Below are positions 36,339-45,190 of a stretch of 64,000 nt of DNA, one piece after another. The DNA lies in assembly GCF_017676365.1 (NCBI RefSeq), contig NZ_JADKMA010000002.1, forward strand, positions 1-64,000, in the 5' to 3' direction. This DNA comes from Streptomyces oryzae. Its GTDB lineage: Bacteria; Actinomycetota; Actinomycetes; Streptomycetales; Streptomycetaceae. The position numbers were made by a program, and so were the translations under genes. The stretch's first letter is position 1. Each line of letters opens with the position of its first letter. The notes beneath the pieces were generated by a model. That model ran no database searches. It saw nothing but the letters and a program-made list of their open reading frames with translations, and had not been told where the DNA came from.

Positions 36339-37706
36339 GTGGGCGATGCGGAGGCCGGTGCACGGGTCGGCACGGAGGCCGGTACACGGAGCGGCACGGA
36401 GACCGGCGAGGGGGTCAGCACGGGGAGTGGTGCGGCGACCGGCGAGGAGGTCAGGACGGAGAGCGGTACGCAGACCGATGCCCGGCGGGGCGCGGTGGGC
36501 GGCCGGATCCCGGTCCTCGTACTGGCCGGGTTCCTCGGCTCCGGGAAGACCACCCTGCTCAACCATCTGCTGCGCCGCGCCAGAGGCACCCGCATCGGAG
36601 CGATCGTCAACGACTTCGGCAGCATCGAGATCGACGCCATGGCGGTCTCAGGGCAGGTGGATTCGATGGTCTCCATCGGGGACGGCTGTCTGTGCTGCGC
36701 GGTGGACACCAGTGACATGGACGAGGTCCTGGATGTCCTCGCACGCCCCGCTGCGGGTATGGACGTCATCGTGATCGAGGCCAGCGGGGTGGCCGAGCCG
36801 GAGACGCTGATCCGGATGGTGCTGGCCAGCCGCAGCCCGTACATCGTCTACGGCGGACTGGTGGAGGTCGTCGACGCGGCGGAGTTCGAGGCCGTACGCG
36901 CGCGCCATCCCGAGCTGGAGCGCCATGTCGGTGCGGCCGACCTGCTCGTCCTCAACAAGGCCGACCGGGTGACCGGAGAGAGCCGGGAAGCGCTCCATGC
37001 GGAACTGCGGCGGCTCAGCCCCGGCACGCCCGTCGTCCCCGCTTCGTTCGGCCGCGTCGATCCCGCGCTGCTGTTCGACCGCGTACGGCGCGAGAGGCCA
37101 CCGGTCGAACAGCTCTCGTTCGACTCGCTGCTCTACGGAGATGGAGACGGGGACGGCGACAGCGACGGCGGTGACGAGTGCGGCCACGGCGAGTGCGGCC
37201 ACGGCGAGGGCGAGTGCCACGCGGAGCACCTGCACGCCGCCTACGAGACGGTGGAGTTCGTCTCGGACGCGCCGCTGGACCCGCGCCGCTTTCTGGAGTT
37301 CCTGGATGCCAGGCCGGAGGGTCTGTACCGGATCAAGGGCTACGTGGACTTCGGCGCGGCCGACCCGGACAACCGCTACGTGGTGCACGCGGTGGGCGGT
37401 TTCCTCCGGTTCGCGCCGGAGCGGTGGCCCCGCTCGGCCGGGCGGCGTACGGAACTGGTGATGATCGGCGCCGGGATCGAGGACGCCGCCTTGCGCGCCG
37501 GGCTCCACGTGTGCGTCGCCGGACCCGAGGGGCCGGACGAGCGCGCCGTGTGGGGCGTGCTGCGGTACGTGGACAGTGCGGGGGAGGAGGAGCCGGACGC
37601 GCTGGTTGCGGCCGCCGAAGAAGCGGCCGAAGAAGCCACCGATGACGCGGCTGATTACGCGGCAGATGACGCTGCCGAAGGCGCCGCCGAACCCTCGCCG
37701 TTGTAG
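36339..37706 (+). CDS. CobW/COG0523 G3E GTPase with Cys/His-rich metal insertion
   Basis: 455 residues from GTG 36339, with AGGAGG at 36323-36328. The first 50 residues are a Gly/Thr/Glu low-complexity tail. GTPase motifs are LAGFLGSGKTTLL (P-loop), GDGCLCCAV (the CxCC metal motif of the family), EASGVAEP and NKAD. A roughly 30-residue insertion holds ECGHGECGHGEGECHAEH, a striking Cys/His/Glu cluster at about positions 37180-37230. The CobW C-terminal domain follows (AYETVEFVSDAPLDPRRF, GLYRIKGYVDF). The last 45 residues are Glu/Ala/Asp-rich. The family inserts metals into targets, usually zinc or cobalt. Zinc is my guess from the insertion, and no Zur site is visible. Confidence 0.9.
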   Translation: MGDAEAGARVGTEAGTRSGTETGEGVSTGSGAATGEEVRTESGTQTDARRGAVGGRIPVLVLAGFLGSGKTTLLNHLLRRARGTRIGAIVNDFGSIEIDAMAVSGQVDSMVSIGDGCLCCAVDTSDMDEVLDVLARPAAGMDVIVIEASGVAEPETLIRMVLASRSPYIVYGGLVEVVDAAEFEAVRARHPELERHVGAADLLVLNKADRVTGESREALHAELRRLSPGTPVVPASFGRVDPALLFDRVRRERPPVEQLSFDSLLYGDGDGDGDSDGGDECGHGECGHGEGECHAEHLHAAYETVEFVSDAPLDPRRFLEFLDARPEGLYRIKGYVDFGAADPDNRYVVHAVGGFLRFAPERWPRSAGRRTELVMIGAGIEDAALRAGLHVCVAGPEGPDERAVWGVLRYVDSAGEEEPDALVAAAEEAAEEATDDAADYAADDAAEGAAEPSPL

Positions 37707-37737
37707 GCCGTTGTAGCCGCGCGCCGTCGCCGCGGGA

Positions 37738-37767
37738 GGGGTGCTGGGGGCATCGCCCCAGCACCCC
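37738..37767. terminator. Terminator between convergent cobW-type gene and parC
   Basis: A perfect 12-bp stem (37738-37749 with 37756-37767), 6-nt loop. Confidence 0.85.
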
Positions 37768-37781
37768 AGGGCCCCTGGCCG

Positions 37782-40241
37782 CTACACCGGTCCGGCCACC
37801 GCCGCGATCTGCTTCTTCAGCGGCAGCCCCGAACCGTCCCTGCGGGGGTCGGGTTCGGGCAGCTCGGCGGGGGTGCCGGTCCTGGTCGCCGCCAACGCCG
37901 GTGTGGCGCCCGCCCAGGCCAGCCGCAGCCGGTCCTCGCCCTTGAGGAAGCGCTGGCAGCGCACGCCGCCCGTCGCGCGCCCCTTGCGCGGGTACTGATC
38001 GAAGGGGGTGAACTTGGCAGTGCTCAGCGCGTCGTCGAGGGTGCCTTCGGAGCCGGCCGCCGTGAACACGGCCCCCTCGGTGCCCGGGTCGACGGCGCCG
38101 AAGAAGATCACCTTCGCGTCCTGGGCGAGCTTGATGCCTGCCACGCCGCCCGCGGGGCGGCCCTGCGGGCGTACCTGGCTCGCCTGGAAGCGCAGCAGCT
38201 GCGCGTCGTCGGTGACGAAGACCAGATCCTCCTCGCCGGTGCGCAGCTCGGCGCCGCCGACGATGCGGTCGCCCTCCCTGAGGGTGATGACCTCCAACTC
38301 GCCCCGGTTCGCCGGATAGTCGGGCACCACGCGCTTGACGACGCCTTGTTCGGTGCCGATCGCCAGGCCAGGTGAGGACTCGTCCAGCGTGGTGAGGCAG
38401 ATCAGCGTCTCATCGCCCTCCAGCGTGAGGAACTCCGAAATCTGGGCCCCACCTGCCAGATTGGGCGAGGTCGCCGTCTCCGGCAGCTGCGGCAGATCGA
38501 CCACCTGCAGCCGCAGCAGGCGGCCCGCCGAGGTCACAGCGCCGACTTCGCCGCGGGTGGTGGCCGGCACGGCCGAGACGATCACGTCGTGCTTGACGCG
38601 CTTGGCCGCCTCCCCGAACTCCATACCGCCGTTGGCCGTACGGGCCAGCAGCCCGGTGGAGGAGAGCAGCACCCGGCACGGGTCGTCGGCGACCTCCAGC
38701 GGTACGGCGGCCACCGGCACCTCAGCGGAGTCCAGCAGTTCGGTGCGGCGCGGGGTGCCGTACTTCTTGGCGACGGCGGACAGTTCGGAGGAGACGAGCT
38801 TGCGCAGCTCCGTGTCCGACTCCAGGATCCGGGTCAGCTGCTCGATCTCGCCCTTGAGCCGGTCCCGCTCGTCCTCCAGCTCGATGCGGTCGAACTTGGT
38901 GAGCCTGCGCAGCGGGGTGTCGAGGATGTACTGGGTCTGGATCTCGCTGAGGCCGAAGCGCTCGATGAGGGACGCTTTGGCCTCGGCGGCGTTCTCACTC
39001 GACCGGATGATTCTGATGACCTCGTCGATGTCGACGAGCGCCACCAGCAGACCCTCCACCAGGTGCAGCCGGTCGCGCCGCTTGCCGCGCCGGAACTCGC
39101 TGCGCCGCCGCACCACCTCGAACCGGTGGTCGACGTAGACCTCCAGCAGCTCCTTGAGGCCGAGGGTGAGCGGCTGGCCGTCCACCAGCGCGACGTTGTT
39201 GATGCCGAAGGACTCCTCCATCGGCGTCAGCTTGTACAGCTGGGAGAGGACGGCCTCCGGGTTGAAGCCGTTCTTGACCTCGATCACCAGGCGCAGCCCG
39301 TGCTCGCGGTCGGTGAGGTCCTTCACGTCCGCGATGCCCTGGAGCTTCTTGGCGTTGACCAGGTCCTTGATCTTGGAGATGACCTTCTCGGGCCCGACGG
39401 CGAACGGCAGCTCGGTGACCACCAGACCCTTGCGGCGGGCCGTGACCTGCTCGATGGACACCGTGGCCCGGATCTTGAAGGAGCCGCGCCCGGAGCGGTA
39501 GGCGTCCTCGATGCCCTCCCGGCCGACGATCTTGCCGCCGGTCGGCAGATCGGGACCCGGGATGAAGTTCATCAGGGTCTGCAGGTCGGCGCCCGGGTGC
39601 TTGATCAGGTGCCGGGCCGCTGAGATGACCTCCGTGAGGTTGTGCGGCGGCATGTTCGTCGCCATGCCGACGGCGATCCCCGACGAGCCGTTCACCAGCA
39701 GGTTGGGGTAGGCGGCCGGCAGGGTGACAGGCTCTTCCTCGCTGCCGTCGTAGTTGGCGCCGAAGTCGACGGTCTCCTCGTCGATCGACTCCACCATCAG
39801 CCCGGCGGCCGGCGCGGAACGGCACTCCGTGTAGCGCATCGCCGCGGGCGGGTCGTCGTTGCCCAGCGAACCGAAGTTGCCGTGCCCGTCCACCAGTGGC
39901 AGCCGCATGGAGAAGTCCTGCGCCATGCGCACCAGGGCATCGTAGATGGGGGAGTCACCGTGCGGGTGGAGCTTTCCCATCACCTCGCCCACCACACGGG
40001 CGCACTTCACATACGACCTGTCGGGGCGCAGGCCCATCTCGTGCATCTGGTACAGGATCCGGCGCTGCACGGGTTTCATCCCGTCGCGGGCGTCGGGGAG
40101 CGCGCGCGAGTAGATGACCGAATACGCATACTCCAGGTAGGAGCCCTGCATCTCGTCGACGACGTCGATGTCGACGATGCGCTCCTCGAAGTCCTCTCCC
40201 GGCTCCGGGGCCGGTGTACGGCTTTTACTGCGGCGGGCCAT
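37782..40241 (-). CDS. parC: DNA topoisomerase IV subunit A (ParC)
   Basis: 819 residues from ATG 40241 ([18 protein letters not shown]). The open frame continues upstream over the M16 gene, but similarity begins here. The winged-helix core has [20 protein letters not shown], the quinolone-resistance region. The catalytic tyrosine is in AAMRYTECR, about residue 135. A long coiled-coil/tower region precedes the C-terminal beta-pinwheel, whose blades show [34 protein letters not shown] and [13 protein letters not shown]. It breaks and rejoins DNA in the ParE-ParC tetramer that unlinks sister chromosomes. It is divergent from the M16 peptidase pair. Confidence 0.93.
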   Translation of the reverse strand: MARRSKSRTPAPEPGEDFEERIVDIDVVDEMQGSYLEYAYSVIYSRALPDARDGMKPVQRRILYQMHEMGLRPDRSYVKCARVVGEVMGKLHPHGDSPIYDALVRMAQDFSMRLPLVDGHGNFGSLGNDDPPAAMRYTECRSAPAAGLMVESIDEETVDFGANYDGSEEEPVTLPAAYPNLLVNGSSGIAVGMATNMPPHNLTEVISAARHLIKHPGADLQTLMNFIPGPDLPTGGKIVGREGIEDAYRSGRGSFKIRATVSIEQVTARRKGLVVTELPFAVGPEKVISKIKDLVNAKKLQGIADVKDLTDREHGLRLVIEVKNGFNPEAVLSQLYKLTPMEESFGINNVALVDGQPLTLGLKELLEVYVDHRFEVVRRRSEFRRGKRRDRLHLVEGLLVALVDIDEVIRIIRSSENAAEAKASLIERFGLSEIQTQYILDTPLRRLTKFDRIELEDERDRLKGEIEQLTRILESDTELRKLVSSELSAVAKKYGTPRRTELLDSAEVPVAAVPLEVADDPCRVLLSSTGLLARTANGGMEFGEAAKRVKHDVIVSAVPATTRGEVGAVTSAGRLLRLQVVDLPQLPETATSPNLAGGAQISEFLTLEGDETLICLTTLDESSPGLAIGTEQGVVKRVVPDYPANRGELEVITLREGDRIVGGAELRTGEEDLVFVTDDAQLLRFQASQVRPQGRPAGGVAGIKLAQDAKVIFFGAVDPGTEGAVFTAAGSEGTLDDALSTAKFTPFDQYPRKGRATGGVRCQRFLKGEDRLRLAWAGATPALAATRTGTPAELPEPDPRRDGSGLPLKKQIAAVAGPV

Positions 40242-40538
40242 CGCGGCTGCGGCTCCTTCGCTGCTTCGTGCTTCGCTCTTGTGCTCTCGGGTCGTGCTGT
40301 GGGACCGACGTGCTTCCGGCTCTTGGCCGACGGCGGCTCGGCGACCGACGGTTCTCGGTCGACCATTGTGGACCGCCCCACTGACAGGGCTGTCGCTCGG
40401 TAGACCGTACGGGAACTTCGCACCTTGTCGGCGTGGTTGCATACAGTGACAGGGCCGCCGGTCGCGTGAGGCGCCAGGCGGTCGGCAGTTCCCGGCGCCC
40501 GGCCGGGATATCCCCGCAAGCGAAGGGACTCCACGCCC

Positions 40539-41900
40539 ATGGGTCACACGGCCACGCCCCCGCCGGCCACCGGTGGGCTGACAGCGACGGAGCACCGGCT
40601 GGCCAACGGCCTGCGGGTGGTGCTCTCCGAGGATCATCTGACCCCCGTCGCCGCTGTCTGCCTCTGGTACGACGTCGGTTCCCGTCACGAGGCCAAGGGC
40701 CGCACCGGCCTGGCCCATCTCTTCGAGCACCTGATGTTCCAGGGCTCGGCGCAGGTGAAGGGCAACGGACACTTCGAGCTGGTGCAGGGCGCGGGCGGTT
40801 CGTTGAACGGCACCACCAGCTTCGAGCGCACCAACTACTTCGAGACGATGCCGGCCCACGAGCTGGAGCTCGCCCTGTGGCTGGAGGCCGACCGGATGGG
40901 CTCGCTGCTGGCCGCCCTGGACGAGGAGTCCATGGAGAACCAGCGCGACGTGGTCAAGAACGAGCGCCGCCAGCGCTATGACAACGTGCCCTACGGCACC
41001 GCCTTCGAGCGGATGACCGCCATGGTCTACCCCGAGGGCCACCCCTACCACCACACGCCGATCGGCTCCATGGAGGACCTGGACGCGGCCTCCCTCCAGG
41101 ACGCGCAGGAGTTCTTCCGTACGTACTACGCGCCCAACAACGCGGTGCTGTCCGTGGTCGGCGACATCGACCCGGAGCAGACCCTCGCCTGGATCGAGAA
41201 GTACTTCGGCTCCATCCCCGGCCACGACGGCAAGCGCCCCCCGCGGGACGGCGCGCTGGCCGAGCTGATGGGCGAGGAGAAGCGCGAGGTCGTCGAGGAG
41301 GATGTGCCCTCCCGCGCGCTGATGAACGGCTACCGCCTGCCGCACGACGGCACCCGCGAGGCCGACGCGGCGGACCTGGCGCTCACCGCGCTCGGTGGCG
41401 GTGAGTCCTCCCGTCTCTACACGCGGCTGGTGCGGCACGACCGCAGCGCTGTGGCGGCCGGTTTCGGGCTGCTCCGGCTGGCCGGCGCGCCCTCCCTGGG
41501 CTGGCTGGACATCAAGGCGTCCAGCGGTGCGGAGATCGCCGACATCCAGGCGGCGGTCGACGAGGAGCTGCGCCGCTTCGCCGAGGAGGGGCCCGGCGAG
41601 GAGGAGATGGAGCGGGCCCAGGCCCAGTTGGAGCGCGAGTGGCTGGACCGGCTGGCCACGGTCGGCGGACGCGCGGACGAACTGTGCCGGTACGCAGTGC
41701 TCTTCGGCGACCCGCAGCTCGCACTGAGCGCCGTCGGACGGGTGCTTGAGGTGACCCGCGAGGAGGTGCGCCAGGTGGCGGCCCAGCGGCTGCGCTCCGA
41801 CAACCGCGCCGTGCTCGTGTACGAACCGCTGGCGGAGGGCGAGGCGGGGACGGCGGACGCGCACGAGGCGGCGAACGAGGACGAGGAGGCCGGGCAGTGA
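40539..41900 (+). CDS. M16-family zinc metallopeptidase, catalytic subunit
   Basis: 453 residues from ATG 40539. The inverted zinc motif HLFEH is at residues 60-64, with the distal ligand probably E142 in VKNERRQRYDN. YHHTPIGSMEDLDAASLQD near residue 170 and the R/Y pair of the C-terminal half are family features. M16 peptidases form clamshells that cleave unfolded peptides, and bacterial forms often consist of one catalytic and one non-catalytic chain. The next gene, overlapping by 4 bp, supplies the second type. No signal peptide, so it is cytoplasmic. The C-terminal 20 residues are acidic. Confidence 0.93.
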   Translation: MGHTATPPPATGGLTATEHRLANGLRVVLSEDHLTPVAAVCLWYDVGSRHEAKGRTGLAHLFEHLMFQGSAQVKGNGHFELVQGAGGSLNGTTSFERTNYFETMPAHELELALWLEADRMGSLLAALDEESMENQRDVVKNERRQRYDNVPYGTAFERMTAMVYPEGHPYHHTPIGSMEDLDAASLQDAQEFFRTYYAPNNAVLSVVGDIDPEQTLAWIEKYFGSIPGHDGKRPPRDGALAELMGEEKREVVEEDVPSRALMNGYRLPHDGTREADAADLALTALGGGESSRLYTRLVRHDRSAVAAGFGLLRLAGAPSLGWLDIKASSGAEIADIQAAVDEELRRFAEEGPGEEEMERAQAQLEREWLDRLATVGGRADELCRYAVLFGDPQLALSAVGRVLEVTREEVRQVAAQRLRSDNRAVLVYEPLAEGEAGTADAHEAANEDEEAGQ

Positions 41901-43387
41901 GCGAGACACCGGCGAGCGCGGACCGGAGCGCCGCACAGACGGCGAGCACGAGCCAGAGCCCGGCGGGAGCGGCGGGCACGAGCCCCGCGGGAATCGCGGA
42001 GACAGCAGGGAAGAGCATGGAGTTCCACCCCCAGCCGCTCAGCGGCACCCCGAAGCCGTGGGCCTTCCCCACCCCGGAGCGCAGCACACTGCCCAACGGG
42101 CTGACGGTGCTGCGCTGCCACCGTCCGGGCCAGGAAGTCGTCGCCGTCGAGGTGAACCTGCAGGCGCCGCTGGACGCGGAGCCCGAGGGCCTCGACGGGG
42201 TCGCCACCATCATGGCCCGCGCGCTGAGCGAGGGCACGGACAAGCACACGGCCGAGGAGTTCGCCGCCGAGCTGGAGCGCTGCGGGGCCACGCTCGACTC
42301 GAACGCCGACCACCCGGGTGTGCGGGTCTCGCTGGAGGTGCCGGCCTCCCGGCTGCCCAAGGCGCTAGGCCTGCTCGCCGACGCGCTGCGCGCCCCCGCC
42401 TTCCCGGACAGCGAGGTCGAACGGCTGGTCGCCAACCGGCTGGACGAGATCCCGCACGAGCTGGCCAACCCGGCCCGCCGCGCCGCCAAGGAGCTCTCCC
42501 GCGAGCTGTTCCCCGCCACCTCGCGGATGTCGCGGCCCAGACAGGGCACCGAGGAGACGGTGCGGAGCATCGACGCGGCAGCGGTGCGCGCCTTCTACGA
42601 AGCCCATGTGCACCCGGCGACGGCCACGGTCGTCGTGGTCGGCGATCTGCAGGGGGTGGACCTCGAGGCAGCGCTCGCCGAGAGCCTGGGCAGCTGGACG
42701 GGTGCAGCCGTGGCGCCGCGCCCGATGCCCCCGATCACCGCGGACGACACCGGCCGGGTCGTCATCGTGGACCGGCCAGGAGCGGTGCAGACGCAGCTGC
42801 TGATCGGCCGCGTCGGCCCCGACCGGCACGACCGGGTGTGGCCCGCGCAGCTGTTGGGCGTCTACTGCCTGGGCGGCACCCTCACCTCCCGGCTGGACCG
42901 GGTGCTGCGCGAGGAGAAGGGCTACACCTACGGCGTGCGCGCTTTCGGCCAGGTGCTGCGCTCAGCCGAGGACGGCAGCGGCGCCGCGCTGCTGGCCATC
43001 AGCGGCTCGGTGGCCACCGATGTGACGGGGCCCGCGCTGGACGACCTGTGGCAGGTGCTGCGGAAGCTGGCGGCCGAGGGGCTGACCGACGAGGAACGGG
43101 ACGTCGCGGTCCGGAACCTGGTGGGTGTCGCGCCGCTGCGCTACGAGACGGCAGCGGCCGTCGCCGGGACGCTGGCCGACCAGGTCGAGCAGTATCTGCC
43201 GGACGACCATCAGGCCCGGCTCTACGCCCAACTCGCCGAGACAGGCACGGTGGAGGCCACGGCGGCCGCCGTCAGTGCGCTGCCCGCCGACCGGCTGGTG
43301 ACGGTGCTCGTCGGTGACGCGTCCCAGATTGCCGATCCAGTACGGGAGTTGGGGATCGGCGACGTCAAGGTGGTCTCCGGTTCCTGA
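41897..43387 (+). CDS. M16-family peptidase, non-catalytic partner
   Basis: 496 residues from GTG 41897, which overlaps the stop of the previous gene (GTGA). About 45 N-terminal residues are Ala/Ser/Thr-rich. The M16 fold is recognisable (STLPNGLTVLRCHRPGQEVV, ATLDSNADHPGVRVSLEVP, SRLDRVLREEKGYTYGVRA). The position of the zinc motif reads GVATIMARALSEGTDKHT, with no HxxEH. The RxxKxY-type substrate-binding residues of the C-terminal half seem kept (REEKGYTYG). It is therefore probably the regulatory subunit of a heterodimer with the upstream product. A hairpin follows 35 bp after the stop. Confidence 0.9.
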   Translation: MSETPASADRSAAQTASTSQSPAGAAGTSPAGIAETAGKSMEFHPQPLSGTPKPWAFPTPERSTLPNGLTVLRCHRPGQEVVAVEVNLQAPLDAEPEGLDGVATIMARALSEGTDKHTAEEFAAELERCGATLDSNADHPGVRVSLEVPASRLPKALGLLADALRAPAFPDSEVERLVANRLDEIPHELANPARRAAKELSRELFPATSRMSRPRQGTEETVRSIDAAAVRAFYEAHVHPATATVVVVGDLQGVDLEAALAESLGSWTGAAVAPRPMPPITADDTGRVVIVDRPGAVQTQLLIGRVGPDRHDRVWPAQLLGVYCLGGTLTSRLDRVLREEKGYTYGVRAFGQVLRSAEDGSGAALLAISGSVATDVTGPALDDLWQVLRKLAAEGLTDEERDVAVRNLVGVAPLRYETAAAVAGTLADQVEQYLPDDHQARLYAQLAETGTVEATAAAVSALPADRLVTVLVGDASQIADPVRELGIGDVKVVSGS

Positions 43388-43422
43388 GCCTTCGGGCGGG
43401 GCACGAGAGGCGGTCAGAAGTG

Positions 43423-43456
43423 GGGCCCGGGAGGAGGAATCACTCCTTCCGGGCCC
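43423..43456 (+). terminator. Terminator of the M16 operon
   Basis: 14-bp stem with one wobble (43423-43436 with 43443-43456) and a 6-nt loop. Confidence 0.85.
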
Positions 43457-43608
43457 TTCTCGATGTCCGTTTCTGTCGCGGTTGCTGGCGAGTTGGAGTG
43501 TGGCGTAGGTGACAAACCCCGGGTTTCGTTTGCCGCTCGGAGTTGGCCCCGTTTAGCGTCGGTGCCGCTGTCCGTCAGAAGTGACCGCACCCGCGGCCGA
43601 CGGACAGA

Positions 43609-43747
43609 CATCGCCGAATCCCCGAGGCGCACCTGCCGAGGGGGACCGGGGACCCAGGTCCCATTGGGGTGAATCGGACGGCCTCGCAAGAGGCGGCCCG
43701 TAGGAGACCTTCCTGCTCCGAACCCGTCAGCTAACCCGGTAGGCGAG
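43609..43747 (+). promoter_or_regulatory. c-di-AMP (ydaO/yuaA-type) riboswitch
   Basis: It begins with TCGCCGAATCC (43611), has TTGGGGTGAATC at 43664-43675 and ends with TCCGAACCCGTCAGCTAACC (from 43717) and GGTAGGCGA (to 43746), all consensus blocks of the ydaO aptamer. The closing stem pairs the CGCC near 43612 with GGCG near 43742. In actinobacteria this class sits before cell-wall hydrolase genes, and the next gene is one. Ligand binding is expected to turn expression off. Confidence 0.92.
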
Positions 43748-43773
43748 AAGGAAGGAAAGGAGTACGCCTCCGT

Positions 43774-44598
43774 ATGGCGTTCACCCGTGCCACTGGCAAG
43801 CACAGGCGTCCGAGCAAGGCCCGCAACAGGGCCGCTGGGGGAGCGGCAGGCATAGCCGGTCTCGCCACCGTGGGCGTCGTCGGGTCCATCGCCTCCCCCG
43901 CCTTCGCCGCGAGCGGTGGGCAGGGCAACGCCCCCGTCCAGCACGACGCCAAGATCAGCGAGGTTGTCGGCGGCCCGATCTCCGACACGCTGGACCAGCA
44001 GGCGTACGAGCAGGCCCTCCAGGCCGAGCAGACCAAGGCCGAGTCCGACGCCAGGGAAGCGGCGGCCAAGGCGAAGGCCGACGCCAAGCGGAAGGCCGAC
44101 GAGGCCAGGCGCAAGGCGGCCGCCGAGAAGGCGGAGAAGGAGCGCGAGGCCAAGGAGAAGGCCGCGCGGGAGGCCAGGCGGGCGAAGCTCAACGCCTATG
44201 TGCTGCCCGTCGAGGGCTCGTACGTCTCCACCGGTTACAAGCAGGGCGGCGGCATGTGGTCGTCCGGCAGCCACACCGGCATCGACTTCCACGCGGGCAT
44301 GAACACCCCGGTCCACTCCGTGGCCGCCGGCGAGGTCGTGGAGGCCGGCAACGGCGGTGCTTATGGCAACAACATCGTCATCAAGCACAAGGACGGCACG
44401 TACACGCAGTACGGCCACCTCAACTCGATCGGCGTCTCGGTCGGCCAGCAGGTCAAGCCGGGCCAGCAGATCGGCCTCTCCGGCTCCACGGGCAACTCCT
44501 CGGGCCCCCACCTGCACTTCGAGGCGCGCACCTCGGCCGAGTACGGCTCGGACATCGACCCGGTCGCCTACCTCCGCCAGCACGGTGTGAAGGTCTGA
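43774..44598 (+). CDS. Secreted LytM/M23 peptidoglycan endopeptidase with coiled coil
   Basis: 274 residues from ATG 43774, with AAGGAG at 43757-43762. A basic start (HRRPSKARNR) and the hydrophobic segment GIAGLATVGVVGSIASPAFA make a signal peptide ending near residue 45. Residues about 75-138 form a Lys/Ala/Glu-rich coiled coil. The C-terminal LytM domain has the zinc residues in SHTGIDFHAG and HLHFEA, plus YGHLNSIGV. It should cut peptide cross-links in the cell wall outside the membrane. Control by the c-di-AMP riboswitch ties wall hydrolysis to osmotic and germination signalling. A terminator follows at 44639-44664. Confidence 0.94.
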   Translation: MAFTRATGKHRRPSKARNRAAGGAAGIAGLATVGVVGSIASPAFAASGGQGNAPVQHDAKISEVVGGPISDTLDQQAYEQALQAEQTKAESDAREAAAKAKADAKRKADEARRKAAAEKAEKEREAKEKAAREARRAKLNAYVLPVEGSYVSTGYKQGGGMWSSGSHTGIDFHAGMNTPVHSVAAGEVVEAGNGGAYGNNIVIKHKDGTYTQYGHLNSIGVSVGQQVKPGQQIGLSGSTGNSSGPHLHFEARTSAEYGSDIDPVAYLRQHGVKV

Positions 44599-44638
44599 CC
44601 CGACGCGAGGGCCCGCGCCCGGCGCCGCAGCACACAAA

Positions 44639-44664
44639 GGGCGCGCACCATCGGGTGCGCGCCC
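44639..44664 (+). terminator. Terminator of the M23 peptidase gene
   Basis: A perfect 11-bp stem (44639-44649 with 44654-44664) and ATCG loop, followed by CTTGT. After it GTCGATGTCGGC occurs twice (44668-44679, 44681-44692). Confidence 0.85.
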
Positions 44665-44744
44665 CTTGTCGATGTCGGCTGTCGATGTCGGCCGTTGTCG
44701 CTGTTCGCCGTGACGGCGTAAGCCCTTCACCTCCGGTCGGACGG

Positions 44745-45026
44745 TCAGACCGTCTCGGGCAGCTCATCCAGCCCTTCGGAGACCAGCTTCGCGAGCCGGT
44801 CGAGGGCTTCCTCGGCACCTTCCGCCTCGGAGGCGAGGACGATCTCCTCGCCCCCCTCCGCACCCAGGCCGAGCACACCGAGCATGGAGGCCGCGTTGAC
44901 GGGGTTGCCCTCCCCCTTCCGGACGGTGACCGGAACCCCGGCCTCCGAGGCGGCACGGACGAATGTGGAGGCGGGGCGGGCGTGCAGGCCCTCGGCCCAG
45001 CCGACGGTGACGCGGCGCTCAACCAT
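44745..45026 (-). CDS. ptsH: HPr, phosphocarrier protein of the phosphotransferase system
   Basis: 93 residues from ATG 45026 (MVERRVTVGWAEG), the length known for streptomycete HPr. The phosphorylated histidine is H15 in GLHARPAST. S47 in NAASMLGVLGLGA occupies the regulatory serine position, but streptomycetes are not known for HPr-kinase control. It passes phosphate from enzyme I to sugar-specific EIIA proteins in the cytoplasm. It is encoded alone, without ptsI, as in S. coelicolor. It is divergent from the acetyltransferase gene, with 164 bp between starts. Confidence 0.96.
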   Translation of the reverse strand: MVERRVTVGWAEGLHARPASTFVRAASEAGVPVTVRKGEGNPVNAASMLGVLGLGAEGGEEIVLASEAEGAEEALDRLAKLVSEGLDELPETV

Positions 45027-45190
45027 GGTGTTGCCCTTCGATCGTCGGTCTTGTCTGGTTGCCATGACTGCCGAGGTGCCCCGTGAGCCGGCGGGTGCGG
45101 GCCAGGAAGCGACGGCGTTCATGTCAGCGACGATACGACGCATCCCCGCACCCGTGAGCACGTGCCCTCCCTCCGCCGTACGCTGGCCCC

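Larger units (their letters stand above)
43388..43773. other. 386-bp leader and terminator region before the M23 peptidase
   Basis: It contains the M16 terminator (43423-43456), a 9-bp hairpin (43568-43576 with 43599-43607) and the c-di-AMP riboswitch (43609-43747). No gene supported. Confidence 0.8.

Noticed and set aside
40242-41936. Upstream extension of the parC frame
   Set aside because: It is antisense to the M16 peptidase; topoisomerase similarity begins at ATG 40241.
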